From: CADEED01 sp041395625
GTDB lineage: Bacteria; Pseudomonadota; Gammaproteobacteria; Steroidobacterales; Steroidobacteraceae
Assembly (NCBI GenBank): GCA_041395625.1
Contig: JAWLAE010000001.1
Location: 1,283,748 to 1,347,747, forward strand
Length of the DNA stretch: 64,000 bases
Direction of reading: 5' to 3'
Below are positions 27,256-36,776 of this stretch, in pieces. The first letter of the stretch is position 1, and each line of letters starts with the position of its first letter. The position numbers and the translations under genes were made by a program. The notes beneath the pieces were generated by a model. That model was not told the DNA's origin. It saw only the letters and a program-made list of their open reading frames with translations, and did not search any database.

Positions 27256-30200
27256 CTCAGCGAGCTTGTCCCGTCCTAACAATCGGCGCACGCGCGCCGT
27301 GACACTGTCCATCGCCGCGTAGGCCGCGGGCACCACGACCAGCGACAGCAGGGTGGAACTGGCGAGCCCGCCGATAATGGAGATCGCCAACGGCCTGCGG
27401 AACGCCGCGTCCGCACCCAGCCCGAGAGCGATCGGCATCATGCCGGCTGTCATCGCGACAGTGGTCATGATCACCGGGCGAGCCCGCTTGCGGCAGGCGT
27501 CTATCAGCGCGTCATGCAGATTGAGGCCGTGATCACGCTGCGCCATGACAGCGTAGTCGATCAGCAGGATGGAATTCTTGGTAGCGATGCCGATTAGACT
27601 GATCAGGCCAATGAGGGCAGGCATGGACAGATCCAGCCCCATCAGCAGCAGGCCGCCGAAGGCGCCGCCCGCGCTGAGCGGCACAGCCGACAGGATGGTG
27701 ATGGGCTGCGTGGCACTGTTCAACAGCAGCAACAGCACGGCGTATACACATAACAACCCGATCCCCATGGCGATGGCAAAGCCGGTGAACAGATCGATGA
27801 AGACTTCACTGTCGCCGGTCGGTATCACTCGTACACCCGCCGGCAACGCCTGCATGACCGGCAGCGCATTCACCGCCTGCATCGCATCCCCCAGCGGCAT
27901 CCCGTTCAGCTCGGCGTTCAGCTCGATATTGCGCTCACGCTGGAAGCGATCGATTTGCGCGGGACCGCTACTGAGCAGTACGTCGGCTACGACGCCGAGC
28001 GGCACGGACCCGCCAGTCGCCGGCACACGCAGCTCGCGCAGCATGGCCGGGTCATTGAGTGCTTCCGGCTTGAGCTGCACCCGGATCGGGATCTGTCGCT
28101 CGGGTAGATTGAGCTTGGCGAGCCGCTGCCGGTAATCACCACTGGTGGCCACACGCGCCGCATCAGCAATGTCAGTGGTCGACACCCCGAGGTCAGCAGC
28201 CCGCGCCGGATTCGGTACGACGACGATCTCGGGACGCAGCAAGGCTGCGCTCGAGGTGACATTGCCAAGACCTGGAATGGACTTCATGCCGCGCTCCACC
28301 ATACGTGCGGCGTCGACCAGAGCCTGCGGATTATTGCCCGCCAGCTTCAGCGCCAGGGATCCACCCGGTCCACCGGAGACGAACGAGACGCGCATCCCGG
28401 GAAGATTGGCAAGCCGCTCGCGAACTACCACCTCCAGCTCCTGCTGCGATCGCTCACGTTCGTTCGCCGGCGACCAGCGCAACGTGACGCTGGCACGGCG
28501 GACCTCGGGAGACTTGTCACCGCCATGTTCGCCGGCACCCGCCCCACCCACGGTCGTGAAAACGTTGCTCAGCTCCGGTATGGACGCCAGACGCTGGCGA
28601 GCCATCTCGGTTGCACGTACCGTTTCCTGCAACGGTGTACCAGGCGGGAGTTCGAGGCTGACGACAGTGCGACCGAGATCCTCCTCCGGCAAGAAGTTGG
28701 GTGACAGGAGTGACGCAAGCCCCAACGACAATACGAACAGCACGGTCGCAATGCCGAGCGTGATTCGTTTGTGACGGATGGCCTTGTCCACCCAGCCGAG
28801 ATACCACCCGATCCAGCGCGGCTCGGTATGCGGCTTGTCGTCGCCTTTCATGAGATAGGCCGCCATCATGGGCGTCAGCATACGAGCGACTAACAGCGAG
28901 AACATGACCGCAATGGCGGCTGTCCAGCCGAATTCGCGAAAGAACTGACCCGGCACGCCTGGCATGAACGCCACCGGTACGAAGACCGCCGCCAGTGTCA
29001 CCGAGGTTGCGATCACTGCAACACCGATCTCATCCGCAGCATCGCGCGCGGCCTCGATCGCGCTCTTACCCATACGCCGATGCCGTACGATGTTCTCCAC
29101 CTCGACGATAGCGTCATCCACCAGCAGGCCCACGACCACCGCCAGCGCGAGCAGCACGATGAAATTGAGCGAAAAGCCGAGCCAGTGGATCACCGCGAAC
29201 GTTGGGATGATCGACAACGGCAATGCAGCCGCCGATATCCACGTGGCGCGCCAGTCGCGCAGGAAGATGAACACCACGATCACCGCGAGCACGCCGCCCT
29301 CGAGCAGCATGATCATCGAGGACTCGTAGGATGCCTCGGTGTCCTCGAGGCTCGAAGCGACCTCGATGAACTTGACACGCGGATGCTCCGCTGCCAGGCG
29401 CGCGATTTGGGCGCGGACTTCCCGCCCGGCCTCCAGCTCATCGACACCGCGCGAGCGAAAAACCTGAAAACCGATCGCTGTCTCGCCATCGAGCAGCGCC
29501 GCCTGACGCGGATCCGCGTTGCCGTCGCGCACAGCCGCAATGGCCGACAGCCGCACCGTGCGACCATCCGGCAGCGAGATCGGATAATCAGCGAGATCCG
29601 CCGCCGTCCCCACGGTACCGAGCGTACGGATGGACTGCTCCTGGCCCCCTTGCGTAGCCCGGCCGCCCGGTCGCTCGAGCTGCAATCGAGCGAGTTGTTG
29701 CGACACGGTGTTAGCGGGGACGCCGTACGCCTGCAGGGCGCGCGGATCCAGATCTACCCGGACCTCGCGCTCGACGCCGCCGGTCCGAACGAAACTGCCG
29801 ATGCCGCGGATGCCAAACACCGTTTTCTTGACCGTGTCATCGATGAACCACGACAGCTCGTCTTGCGCCAGCGCATCGGACTGGACCGCATAGGTGAGCA
29901 TAGCTCCACCCACCACCGTCAGGCGCGAGATGATGGGCTCCTCGATCTCCACTGGCATGTCGGCGCGTGTCCGGGTGACCGCGTCCCGTACCTCGTCGAC
30001 AGCCTGATCCAGATCGTGCCCTAACTCGAACACGATACTGGTCGTCGACGAACCTTCGTTGACTCTGGAGATGATCTGCCGAATGTTGGCGATACTCGAA
30101 ACCGAATCCTCGACCCGCCGCGTCACGTCGGATTCGAGCTGCGAGGGAGTAGCGCCCGGCAGATTGACGGTGACGGTGATCGTGGGGAATTGAATGTCCG

Positions 30201-30312
30201 GAAACTTGGCCACCGGGATGGCGTTGAACCCCAGCAAGCCAGCGATACACAGACCGACGAATATCAGCGCGGCCGGCAACGGCCGATCGATCGCCCAGCG
30301 TGAAACGTTCAT
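27229..30312 (-). CDS. RND efflux transporter permease (AcrB/MexB-like)
   Basis: 1027 residues, normal for hydrophobe/amphiphile RND permeases. It begins with the cytoplasmic MNVSRWAIDRPL element and TM1, and shows the periplasmic porter repeat VTVNLPGATPSQLESDVT. The proton-relay aspartates are in the TM4 motif GLLVDDAIVEVEN, and the TM10 Lys is in GIATKNSILLIDY. It should pump drugs, solvents or metabolites out with proton exchange, working with the adaptor encoded just upstream (ATGA overlap) and an outer-membrane channel that is not encoded here. Probably repressed by the divergent MarR-type regulator. Confidence 0.93.
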   Translation of the reverse strand: MNVSRWAIDRPLPAALIFVGLCIAGLLGFNAIPVAKFPDIQFPTITVTVNLPGATPSQLESDVTRRVEDSVSSIANIRQIISRVNEGSSTTSIVFELGHDLDQAVDEVRDAVTRTRADMPVEIEEPIISRLTVVGGAMLTYAVQSDALAQDELSWFIDDTVKKTVFGIRGIGSFVRTGGVEREVRVDLDPRALQAYGVPANTVSQQLARLQLERPGGRATQGGQEQSIRTLGTVGTAADLADYPISLPDGRTVRLSAIAAVRDGNADPRQAALLDGETAIGFQVFRSRGVDELEAGREVRAQIARLAAEHPRVKFIEVASSLEDTEASYESSMIMLLEGGVLAVIVVFIFLRDWRATWISAAALPLSIIPTFAVIHWLGFSLNFIVLLALAVVVGLLVDDAIVEVENIVRHRRMGKSAIEAARDAADEIGVAVIATSVTLAAVFVPVAFMPGVPGQFFREFGWTAAIAVMFSLLVARMLTPMMAAYLMKGDDKPHTEPRWIGWYLGWVDKAIRHKRITLGIATVLFVLSLGLASLLSPNFLPEEDLGRTVVSLELPPGTPLQETVRATEMARQRLASIPELSNVFTTVGGAGAGEHGGDKSPEVRRASVTLRWSPANERERSQQELEVVVRERLANLPGMRVSFVSGGPGGSLALKLAGNNPQALVDAARMVERGMKSIPGLGNVTSSAALLRPEIVVVPNPARAADLGVSTTDIADAARVATSGDYRQRLAKLNLPERQIPIRVQLKPEALNDPAMLRELRVPATGGSVPLGVVADVLLSSGPAQIDRFQRERNIELNAELNGMPLGDAMQAVNALPVMQALPAGVRVIPTGDSEVFIDLFTGFAIAMGIGLLCVYAVLLLLLNSATQPITILSAVPLSAGGAFGGLLLMGLDLSMPALIGLISLIGIATKNSILLIDYAVMAQRDHGLNLHDALIDACRKRARPVIMTTVAMTAGMMPIALGLGADAAFRRPLAISIIGGLASSTLLSLVVVPAAYAAMDSVTARVRRLLGRDKLAESGVLVEQQ

Positions 30313-31418
30313 GCACCCTCCTTCGCGATGGCTACCAAGTCGCCATCGGACAGAAATCCGGCGCCGCGGAAGACGATCTCCGCTTGCGCATCGAGCCCGT
30401 CCTGCACCGCGATTTCCTCCGCGAGCGTCGCGCCTGTTGTAATGCGCTGCTGCCGCACACGTGCGTTGTCACCCTCACGCTCACCGACCACGAACACATA
30501 GGACATGCCGTCACGTACGACCACCGACTGACGGGGGATGATCAGTGCCGGCGCGTCACCCAACACCAGCTCGCCCTCGACAAACATGCCCGCACGCAGT
30601 TCTCCCGGTTGCGGAATATCCGCGTAGACCAGGCCGGTGCGTGAGCGCGGATCGAGTGATGGCGCGACACTGCGCACTTTGCCTGTAATCTGCGCTCCAG
30701 TTGGGTCGTGCAGACGCACCTCGGTGCCAACGCGCGCCCGCGCCAGATCTGCGCCTGATAGCTCACCCCGCCACTCGAGGCGCCCCTCGCGGATCATCTT
30801 CAACAGTTCGGCATTGGGCGAGACTATTTGACCCGCATCGACCGAGCGCGCCGAGATCACGCCGTTCTCCGGTGCCCGCACAGTCGCGAAACTCAGCCGC
30901 AGGCGTGCCGATTCGAGCTGCGCGACCGCCGACTGCCGTTGCGCCTCTGCGCGCGCCTCGCCCGCGATCAACTCATCAGCATTGCCGGCGGAAATCAGCT
31001 GCTGCTCCTTGAGCCGGCGACCACGCTCCGCATTGGCACGCGCCAACACCAGCGCCGCGTCCGCCTCGGCGAGCCGCGCGCGCGCTGAATTCAGATCGAC
31101 CTGCAAGCTGCGCGCGTCCATTTCGATCAAGCGCTGGCCTTGCTTGACGCGCTGGCCGACGTCCACCAGCACGCGCGCGACCCGCACGCTCGACAGCTCC
31201 ACGCCCAGACTGATTTCCTGCCAGGCAGTCACTGAGCCGGAAGCCGTGATCGTTCGGGGCAATGGTCTGGTGACGGGCGTAACGGTCGTCACCGTCAGCG
31301 CTGGCGTGTCGTTGACGACTGATGCAGCCTGGTCCGTGCCACTGCAGCCGGGCAGCAGCGACGTGCTCGCGAGTAGCAGGGTGGCCGTGATATGTAAATT
31401 GAATCGACGTGACAGCAT
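30309..31418 (-). CDS. RND efflux periplasmic adaptor (membrane fusion protein), lipoprotein
   Basis: 369 residues with a lipoprotein signal ending in LLPGC (Cys25). It has the split lipoyl/barrel-sandwich halves (GSVTAWQEISLGVELSS and ATVRAPENGVISA), a predicted alpha-hairpin between them rich in Ala, Glu and Arg, a beta-barrel domain, and the C-terminal membrane-proximal part. It is the first gene of the pump operon and bridges the permease to an outer-membrane factor. Its start lies 41 nt from the operator array shared with the divergent regulator gene. Confidence 0.92.
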   Translation of the reverse strand: MLSRRFNLHITATLLLASTSLLPGCSGTDQAASVVNDTPALTVTTVTPVTRPLPRTITASGSVTAWQEISLGVELSSVRVARVLVDVGQRVKQGQRLIEMDARSLQVDLNSARARLAEADAALVLARANAERGRRLKEQQLISAGNADELIAGEARAEAQRQSAVAQLESARLRLSFATVRAPENGVISARSVDAGQIVSPNAELLKMIREGRLEWRGELSGADLARARVGTEVRLHDPTGAQITGKVRSVAPSLDPRSRTGLVYADIPQPGELRAGMFVEGELVLGDAPALIIPRQSVVVRDGMSYVFVVGEREGDNARVRQQRITTGATLAEEIAVQDGLDAQAEIVFRGAGFLSDGDLVAIAKEGA

Positions 31419-31458
31419 GCGGCAGAGATCCGATCATCGGGCGTTGGGGTGGCGAGGA

Positions 31459-31493
31459 TATCAGGGCCCTGATACTATATCAGCCTCCTGATA
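31459..31493. promoter_or_regulatory. Two tandem palindromic operators between RND operon and marR-type gene
   Basis: Four alternating half-sites are visible: TATCAG (31459), CTGATA (31469), TATCAG (31478) and CTGATA (31488). They form two 16-bp sites TATCAG-N4-CTGATA whose centres are 19 bp apart; the first, TATCAGGGCCCTGATA, is a perfect palindrome. The array lies between the divergent start codons at 31418 and 31525 and includes the AT-rich DNA where promoters would be. This is the geometry of MarR-family autoregulation with paired dimers. Confidence 0.78.
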
Positions 31494-31524
31494 TTAGAAT
31501 TGTGAAGGATTGCGTGACACGACC

Positions 31525-32148
31525 ATGGCGCGGCAACCGCCATCCGGGCGTCTGGCTCATATGCTGGCCCATCCCGAGGAGAGCCTGGGCTTCCTGCTGA
31601 AGCAGGTACACCATTTGATGCGACTGGGGATCGAGGCGCGCATGCGGGCCGCAGATCTGCACATGACCCACGCGCACGCCGTGACGCTGCATTCTCTGAT
31701 GGCCTCTCCTGGCGCATCCGGTGCCGAGCTGGCACGCGCTGCCACGGTTACGCCACAAACGATGAACAGCATCCTCGTCACGCTGGAGCAGCAGGGGATG
31801 ATCACCCGCCGGCCCGACGCCCGGCACGGACGCATTCTCGCGACGTTTGTTACGGACAAGGGTCGCCGACAGTTCGGGCTTGGCGTCGGTGCCGCTGAAG
31901 GATTCATCGGAGAGATGGAAGCGTCGCTCAGCGATTCCGAACGACAGCAATTGCGCACGTTGCTGCAGCGCTGCCTCGCCAATCTGAGTGCGATCACCGG
32001 CATAGCGATCGAACATCCCGTGCCGGTACCAGCGCGGCCTGTCCAGGACGACCAACCGCCGCAGCGGCGCCAGTCGCGCAGCGCTGCCGCTAAACGGCGG
32101 GTGCGGGCACCGGCGCGCGGCGCAGCAGCCAGAGACCGAACAACATAA
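31525..32148 (+). CDS. MarR family transcriptional regulator
   Basis: 207 residues from the ATG at 31525; TTG at 31510 is in frame but lies directly on the GAAGGA element, so ATG is preferred although spacing is long (16 nt). A MarR winged helix is seen in residues about 20-150: the recognition helix region GAELARAATVTPQTMNSIL and the wing RRPDARHGRILATFVTDKG. The last 50 residues form a Pro/Arg/Ala-rich basic tail not typical of MarR proteins, and the final 59 nt overlap the convergent MFS gene. It probably represses the divergent RND operon and itself. Confidence 0.88.
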   Translation: MARQPPSGRLAHMLAHPEESLGFLLKQVHHLMRLGIEARMRAADLHMTHAHAVTLHSLMASPGASGAELARAATVTPQTMNSILVTLEQQGMITRRPDARHGRILATFVTDKGRRQFGLGVGAAEGFIGEMEASLSDSERQQLRTLLQRCLANLSAITGIAIEHPVPVPARPVQDDQPPQRRQSRSAAAKRRVRAPARGAAARDRTT

Positions 32149-33397
32149 TGGTGAAACTGGTGCCAGCCATCAGAAAAAATGGCCCGCCCTTGCTGATCTG
32201 ATCGTACAGCCAGCCGCCGACGCCATTGGTGAAGAGTATGCCGGCCGACGCGCAGATTCCGGCCAGTCCGAACACTGCGCCGCGGCATGCCACCGGCGCC
32301 TCCTGACCCAACATCGTCTGACTGGCGATGATCGCCGAAACCTGACCAAATCCTAACAACAGACAGACCGGCGCGACGACCGACATCGCGGTGGGGTCAT
32401 CGATGAAGCCACCGACGAAGTAGGCAATCGCGCCCAGGCCCATGGCGAACACGCCTGTCTTGAGTCGATCCAGCCGATCGAGCAGTACACCGAAAACGAC
32501 CGCGCCGATGAGTGCGGCGCCGGAGACCATGCCGAATACCCTGCTGGCGGCACTCGTGGCGGCCGACATCGCCATGCCATTCTCGAGCGCGGTCTGCTGC
32601 AACCGCAGCGAGAAAAAAGTGCCGATCACGATGCGATCACCGAACGATACCAACTGCAGCATGTAGGCAAACCAGATCCGGGGATTGGCCCGTGCCGCCG
32701 TCAGGCCTTCACGCAGGATCACCGTCAGTGGTGCGGCTACGCCGTCCTGGCGCGGCGAGCCCTTCTTCAATCCCGTGAATATGGCCAACGCAGAGAACGC
32801 AGCGATACCGGCGGCAATCCACAGCGTGAGCTCACCGGCGCGCTGGTCATCCATGCCGCGCGCTGCTAACAACTCGGGCAGCTTGCCCAGACCCAGCACC
32901 GCGAGCATGGCGCCCAGGCCCTGGAAGAAGCCGGTGAACCCCACCAGCTTGCCCCGCGAGCTCTCGAGCGGCGTATCGGCGAGCACGGTCGCCAGCATCG
33001 TGCCGACCGCCGCCACGCCGACAGAGAAGAACAAGGCGCAGGCCAGCAATTGCGGGAAGGTACGTGCTTCAGGATAGAGCAGGAAGCCGATCGCCAACCA
33101 GGCGAATCCGAACGTGTAGACGAGGCGACGGCCGATCTTGTCGGCCAGCGCGCCGAACGGCGCGACCAGCAGCAACGCCACGATCTCGTTGGCGATGCCC
33201 AGTATGGCGACCGTGCGTCCCTGCAATTCCGCCGGCATCTTCAGATTGACGTTGAGCAGATAAGCCTGGATGAAACTGATGAACGCCAACAGTCCGATCG
33301 TGATGAACGCGGCGTACACAAACGTGACGCCATTGAGGCGCGAATAACCCGGCGCGAGCCGGATCGGCCCAAGGCTGTTGGTGACTACTTCGTTCAT
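32090..33397 (-). CDS. MFS transporter
   Basis: 435 residues with about 12 hydrophobic segments. The motif A-like loop between helices 2 and 3 reads PFGALADKIGRR, and the second-half counterpart is FGVLLDRLDRL. The family subgroup is not clear; the sequence resembles general metabolite or drug MFS proteins. Its 3' end runs 59 nt into the marR-type gene, so expression of the two is mutually exposed to antisense transcription. Confidence 0.85.
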   Translation of the reverse strand: MNEVVTNSLGPIRLAPGYSRLNGVTFVYAAFITIGLLAFISFIQAYLLNVNLKMPAELQGRTVAILGIANEIVALLLVAPFGALADKIGRRLVYTFGFAWLAIGFLLYPEARTFPQLLACALFFSVGVAAVGTMLATVLADTPLESSRGKLVGFTGFFQGLGAMLAVLGLGKLPELLAARGMDDQRAGELTLWIAAGIAAFSALAIFTGLKKGSPRQDGVAAPLTVILREGLTAARANPRIWFAYMLQLVSFGDRIVIGTFFSLRLQQTALENGMAMSAATSAASRVFGMVSGAALIGAVVFGVLLDRLDRLKTGVFAMGLGAIAYFVGGFIDDPTAMSVVAPVCLLLGFGQVSAIIASQTMLGQEAPVACRGAVFGLAGICASAGILFTNGVGGWLYDQISKGGPFFLMAGTSFTIMLFGLWLLRRAPVPAPAV

Positions 33398-33449
33398 GGC
33401 TGCACCGCACGGGAATGACGTGCCGCAGCATAGCCATAGACGCCAGGCT

Positions 33450-33833
33450 TTACGAGTCGAACGGCACCGGATCCATCGTCAACGCCACGTAGTAGATGTA
33501 ACTGATGGTAAGCATGGCCGCGAGCCAGAAGCCCAGGCGCTGCGAGTTGCTGCGAGCGCGGCGCACCGCGATGTGTCCCAGCACGATATACCCAAGGAGC
33601 GCGACGAGCTTGGCCGCCAGCCAGGGATGTTCGAGCGGCGAGAATCGCAGCAGTGTCGCGAGGCTCACGCCAGCCACCAACAAGACGGTGTCGATCGTGT
33701 GGGGCAGCCAGCGCAGTGGACCGACAGCGGGGTTGAGACCGCGGGCAGCGCGATAGACGCGGGCCGAGAACAGCCAGGGCGTCAGCAATGCGCAGACTAC
33801 ATGGACGGTGAGGATCGGGAGATATAGTTGCAT
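33450..33833 (-). CDS. SirB2-like small membrane protein
   Basis: 127 residues from the ATG at 33833. Four hydrophobic helices occupy nearly the whole length. The N-terminal LPILTVHVVCALLTPWLFSAR, the LPHTIDTVLLVAGVSL helix with its His, and WLAAKLVALLGYIVLGHIA match SirB2/YchQ-type proteins, an uncharacterised inner-membrane family. It lies 52 nt downstream of the start of the MFS gene on the same strand and divergent from the S46 peptidase (99 nt). Confidence 0.8.
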   Translation of the reverse strand: MQLYLPILTVHVVCALLTPWLFSARVYRAARGLNPAVGPLRWLPHTIDTVLLVAGVSLATLLRFSPLEHPWLAAKLVALLGYIVLGHIAVRRARSNSQRLGFWLAAMLTISYIYYVALTMDPVPFDS

Positions 33834-33932
33834 GTCGAGCCGGGTGGTCTTGGGTGGCGCCTCGCGCTGTCTCGGCCGATAATGCCAGCCTCGGCCGCGC
33901 AGCGGCATCCAGATTCGCATCGGAACCTACCT

Positions 33933-36017
33933 ATGAAAAACCTGTTCGTCGCGGCCGTTTGTGCCGCACTTGTCTCATTGGCCGCCCTGCCGGCCCAGGC
34001 TGACGAGGGCATGTGGACCTACCACGATTTTCCGTCAGCCGCAGTCGCGGAGAAGTTCGGCGTCAAGATCGACCAGGCCTGGCTCGATCGGGTGCGGCTC
34101 GGCTCGATCCGCCTGGCCAACTGCACCGCGTCGTTCGTCTCGCCTGAGGGCCTGATTCTCACCAATCATCATTGTATCGAGAGCTGTCTGGCCGAGCTCT
34201 CCACTCAGGAAGACGACTTGATCGCCAACGGCTTCATCGCCGCCGATCGCAGGAACGAGCGGCGTTGCGAGACGCAGATCGCCGATGTGCTCGTCGGCAT
34301 GAGCAACGTGACCGCGCAGGTCGAAGCAGCGGTCGCGGGCAAGAGCGACAAGATCGCGAACGATGCCCGCAAGCAGGCGCTCACGGAAATCGAGCAGGCG
34401 TGCGAAACCGCCAGCAAGCAGGATCGCAAGACAGGCGCGCTCAAGTGCGAGACCGTGAATCTGTACAACGGTGGACAGTACTGGCTCTATCGTTACAAGC
34501 GCTATACAGACGTCCGACTGGTATTTGCACCCGAGCGCTCGATCGCCGCGTTCGGCGGCGATCCGGACAATTTCCAGTTTCCACGTTGGTGCCTGGACAT
34601 GGGTGTGCTGCGGGCGTACGAGAATGGCAAACCCGTGCGCACACCTAACCATCTGCGCGTCAATTTCGATGGTCCGGCCGCCGGCGAACTGGTGTTCGTG
34701 TCCGGTCATCCCGGCACGACCGATCGCCTGCTCACCGTCGCCGAACTCGAGACGCAGCGCGATATCGAGATCCCGCGCTGGCTGCTGCGGGCCGCCGAGC
34801 TGCGCGGCCGTTACATCCAGTACGCCAAATCCGGCGACGAAGCGGCGCGGACGGTTGAAGACCAGCTCAATGGTCTAGAAAACAGCATCAAGGTGCGACG
34901 CAAACAACTCGACGCGTTGCTCGACGATGACCTGATGACGAGCAAGCGTGCCGCCGAGCAGGCCCTCCGGGCGAGCGTAGCCGCCGATCCAAAGCTGGCC
35001 GCCGCGATCGGTGATCCGTGGGCCGACATTGCCAAGGCGCAGACGGTTTACCGTTCGATACACTTGCCGCTGACGTTCATCGAGAATGGCGCCGGCTGGG
35101 GCGGCCGACTGGCGAACTACGCACGCGTGCTGGTGCGCGCAGCCGACGAACGCGCCAAACCAAACACCGAGCGGCTGCGGGAATATACCGATGCCTCGCT
35201 GCCACGCATCGAGCAGCAGTTGGGCGCCAACGTGCCCGTGTACCCCGAGATCGAAATCATCAGGCTGACATTTGGTCTCGAACGCATGCGCGAGTGGTTA
35301 GGACCCGACCATGAGATGGTGCGCAAGCTCCTGTCGAAGGAATCGCCGGACGAGCTGGCACGACGCCTGGTGACCGGAACCAAGCTGGCAGATCCGGCCG
35401 CCAGACTGACGCTGTGGAACGGCGGGGCCGCCGCGATCGCCAGCTCCGACGATCCGCTGATCGCATTCGCACGACTGGTGGAGCCGGCCGCGCGCGCGCT
35501 GCGGCAACGTTATGACGATGAAGTGGAGGCGCCGCTCGAGGCTGCATCCGAGAAGATCGCACGCGCGCGATTTGCCGCGCTCGGCACGAGCGTCTATCCG
35601 GACGCCACGTTCACGCTGCGCCTCAACTATGGCACTGTGCAGGGATGGAGCGAAGACGGCGAACAGATAGCACCGTTCACGCAACTATCGCGGCTGTTCG
35701 AGCGCGCGACGGGCGCGGAACCCTTCAAGGTGCCGGCAAGCTGGGAGCAGGCCAAGCCAAAGCTCGACCTGGGCACGCGCTTCGATCTGGCCACTAACAA
35801 CGATATCGTTGGGGGCAACTCCGGCAGTCCTTTGATCAATGCCAAAGGAGAAGTAGTCGGGTTGGTGTTCGACGGTAACATCCATTCGATCTCGGGCTCA
35901 TATTGGTTCGACACCGACCTGAACCGCACGGTCGCGGTCGACACGACGATCATCCGCGAGGCGCTGTCGAAGGTCTACGAGGCACGCGCCCTCGCCAAAG
36001 AGCTGGGTATCCGCTGA
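33933..36017 (+). CDS. S46 family dipeptidyl-peptidase (DPP7/DPP11-like)
   Basis: 694 residues. A Sec signal peptide ends near AQA (about residue 22), followed by the hallmark ADEGMW mature N-terminus that binds the substrate amino group region. The catalytic His is in LTNHHC (His79/80), the Asp region in FGGDPDNFQFPR (Asp210/212), and the nucleophile Ser630 in GGNSGSP. The residue after VFD in the following strand is Gly, as expected for hydrophobic-specific DPP7-type enzymes rather than the Arg of acidic-specific DPP11; that assignment is tentative. It should release dipeptides from oligopeptides in the periplasm to support amino-acid use. Confidence 0.92.
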   Translation: MKNLFVAAVCAALVSLAALPAQADEGMWTYHDFPSAAVAEKFGVKIDQAWLDRVRLGSIRLANCTASFVSPEGLILTNHHCIESCLAELSTQEDDLIANGFIAADRRNERRCETQIADVLVGMSNVTAQVEAAVAGKSDKIANDARKQALTEIEQACETASKQDRKTGALKCETVNLYNGGQYWLYRYKRYTDVRLVFAPERSIAAFGGDPDNFQFPRWCLDMGVLRAYENGKPVRTPNHLRVNFDGPAAGELVFVSGHPGTTDRLLTVAELETQRDIEIPRWLLRAAELRGRYIQYAKSGDEAARTVEDQLNGLENSIKVRRKQLDALLDDDLMTSKRAAEQALRASVAADPKLAAAIGDPWADIAKAQTVYRSIHLPLTFIENGAGWGGRLANYARVLVRAADERAKPNTERLREYTDASLPRIEQQLGANVPVYPEIEIIRLTFGLERMREWLGPDHEMVRKLLSKESPDELARRLVTGTKLADPAARLTLWNGGAAAIASSDDPLIAFARLVEPAARALRQRYDDEVEAPLEAASEKIARARFAALGTSVYPDATFTLRLNYGTVQGWSEDGEQIAPFTQLSRLFERATGAEPFKVPASWEQAKPKLDLGTRFDLATNNDIVGGNSGSPLINAKGEVVGLVFDGNIHSISGSYWFDTDLNRTVAVDTTIIREALSKVYEARALAKELGIR

Positions 36018-36020
36018 CTG

Positions 36021-36057
36021 ACCGTCACGGCACGGCCGGTGACCGTGCCGTGACGGT
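36021..36057. terminator. Perfect 15-bp hairpin between convergent S46 and YceI genes
   Basis: ACCGTCACGGCACGG pairs perfectly with CCGTGCCGTGACGGT around a 7-nt loop. It begins 4 nt after the S46 stop and includes the stop and final codons of the YceI gene. No T-run follows on either strand, so it may act as a bidirectional structure-based terminator or an mRNA 3'-end stabiliser. Confidence 0.55.
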
Positions 36058-36759
36058 AAACTTGATGCGCAGCTCGTCCTCTACAGTAAGCGCGCCCAAC
36101 ATCACGCCGAACGGCTTGAGACCCAACTGGCTCTGCTTGACCACGAGTTCACCACTCGCTCTCAGCACCTCCGCAGACGTAGTCAGCTGAAGTGGCACTG
36201 GCAGCGTAGTCTGCGTGTCCTTCACTGTTACTGCTACGATCGCTTCATAGCGATCTGCGGCCGGTGCCAGCTCGAGCAAGCGCAGCCGAATCCCCGGGAA
36301 TCGGTCGGCATCGAGCAACGATTCACTCAACAAGTTCCTGCGCGTAGCGTCACGTGCACTGTCCGGTACATCGCTCGCGAAATCGGCGCCGGCCGCCGCG
36401 CGCAGCTCCACCTCATCGATCGTCAGCAAGGCGACAGGTATGGTCAGATCGAAGCGCGCCTGGCGCAGATCGTCGGGCAACCACGCGTTGCCCTGCAGAT
36501 GACGCGCAGCGATCACATGATTGTGGCCCAGGCGCGCTAACGATCCGCCCCGATAGGCGAAAATCTGCAGTAGCGACTGGTCGGCCACCACGCGGTACAG
36601 CCGCCCCTCCCGGCCATCGGCGGCAACAACCTGTTCGGGTGGCGTAGCCCCGCCCGACCCAACCGGCGGTACGGCCGTGGGGCAGGCCGTGAGGCAAAGA
36701 GCCAGCACGCCGATGCATGCCGCGCCGCTGAGTGTTCTGGTTCGCCGCTCGGTCCACAT
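36025..36759 (-). CDS. YceI family lipoprotein
   Basis: 244 residues. The N-terminus is a lipoprotein signal with lipobox LTAC (Cys near 26). The mature part shows the YceI lipocalin-like barrel: YRVVADQSLLQIFAYRGGSLARLGHNH, then FDLTIPVALLTID and a final ELRIKFTVTA strand. YceI proteins bind polyprenyl/isoprenoid lipids in the periplasm. The start codon is only 17 nt from that of the divergent cytochrome b561 gene. The last codons lie inside a perfect hairpin shared with the S46 gene. Confidence 0.85.
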   Translation of the reverse strand: MWTERRTRTLSGAACIGVLALCLTACPTAVPPVGSGGATPPEQVVAADGREGRLYRVVADQSLLQIFAYRGGSLARLGHNHVIAARHLQGNAWLPDDLRQARFDLTIPVALLTIDEVELRAAAGADFASDVPDSARDATRRNLLSESLLDADRFPGIRLRLLELAPAADRYEAIVAVTVKDTQTTLPVPLQLTTSAEVLRASGELVVKQSQLGLKPFGVMLGALTVEDELRIKFTVTARSPAVP

Positions 36760-36776
36760 GGATTAAGCTTACGCCC

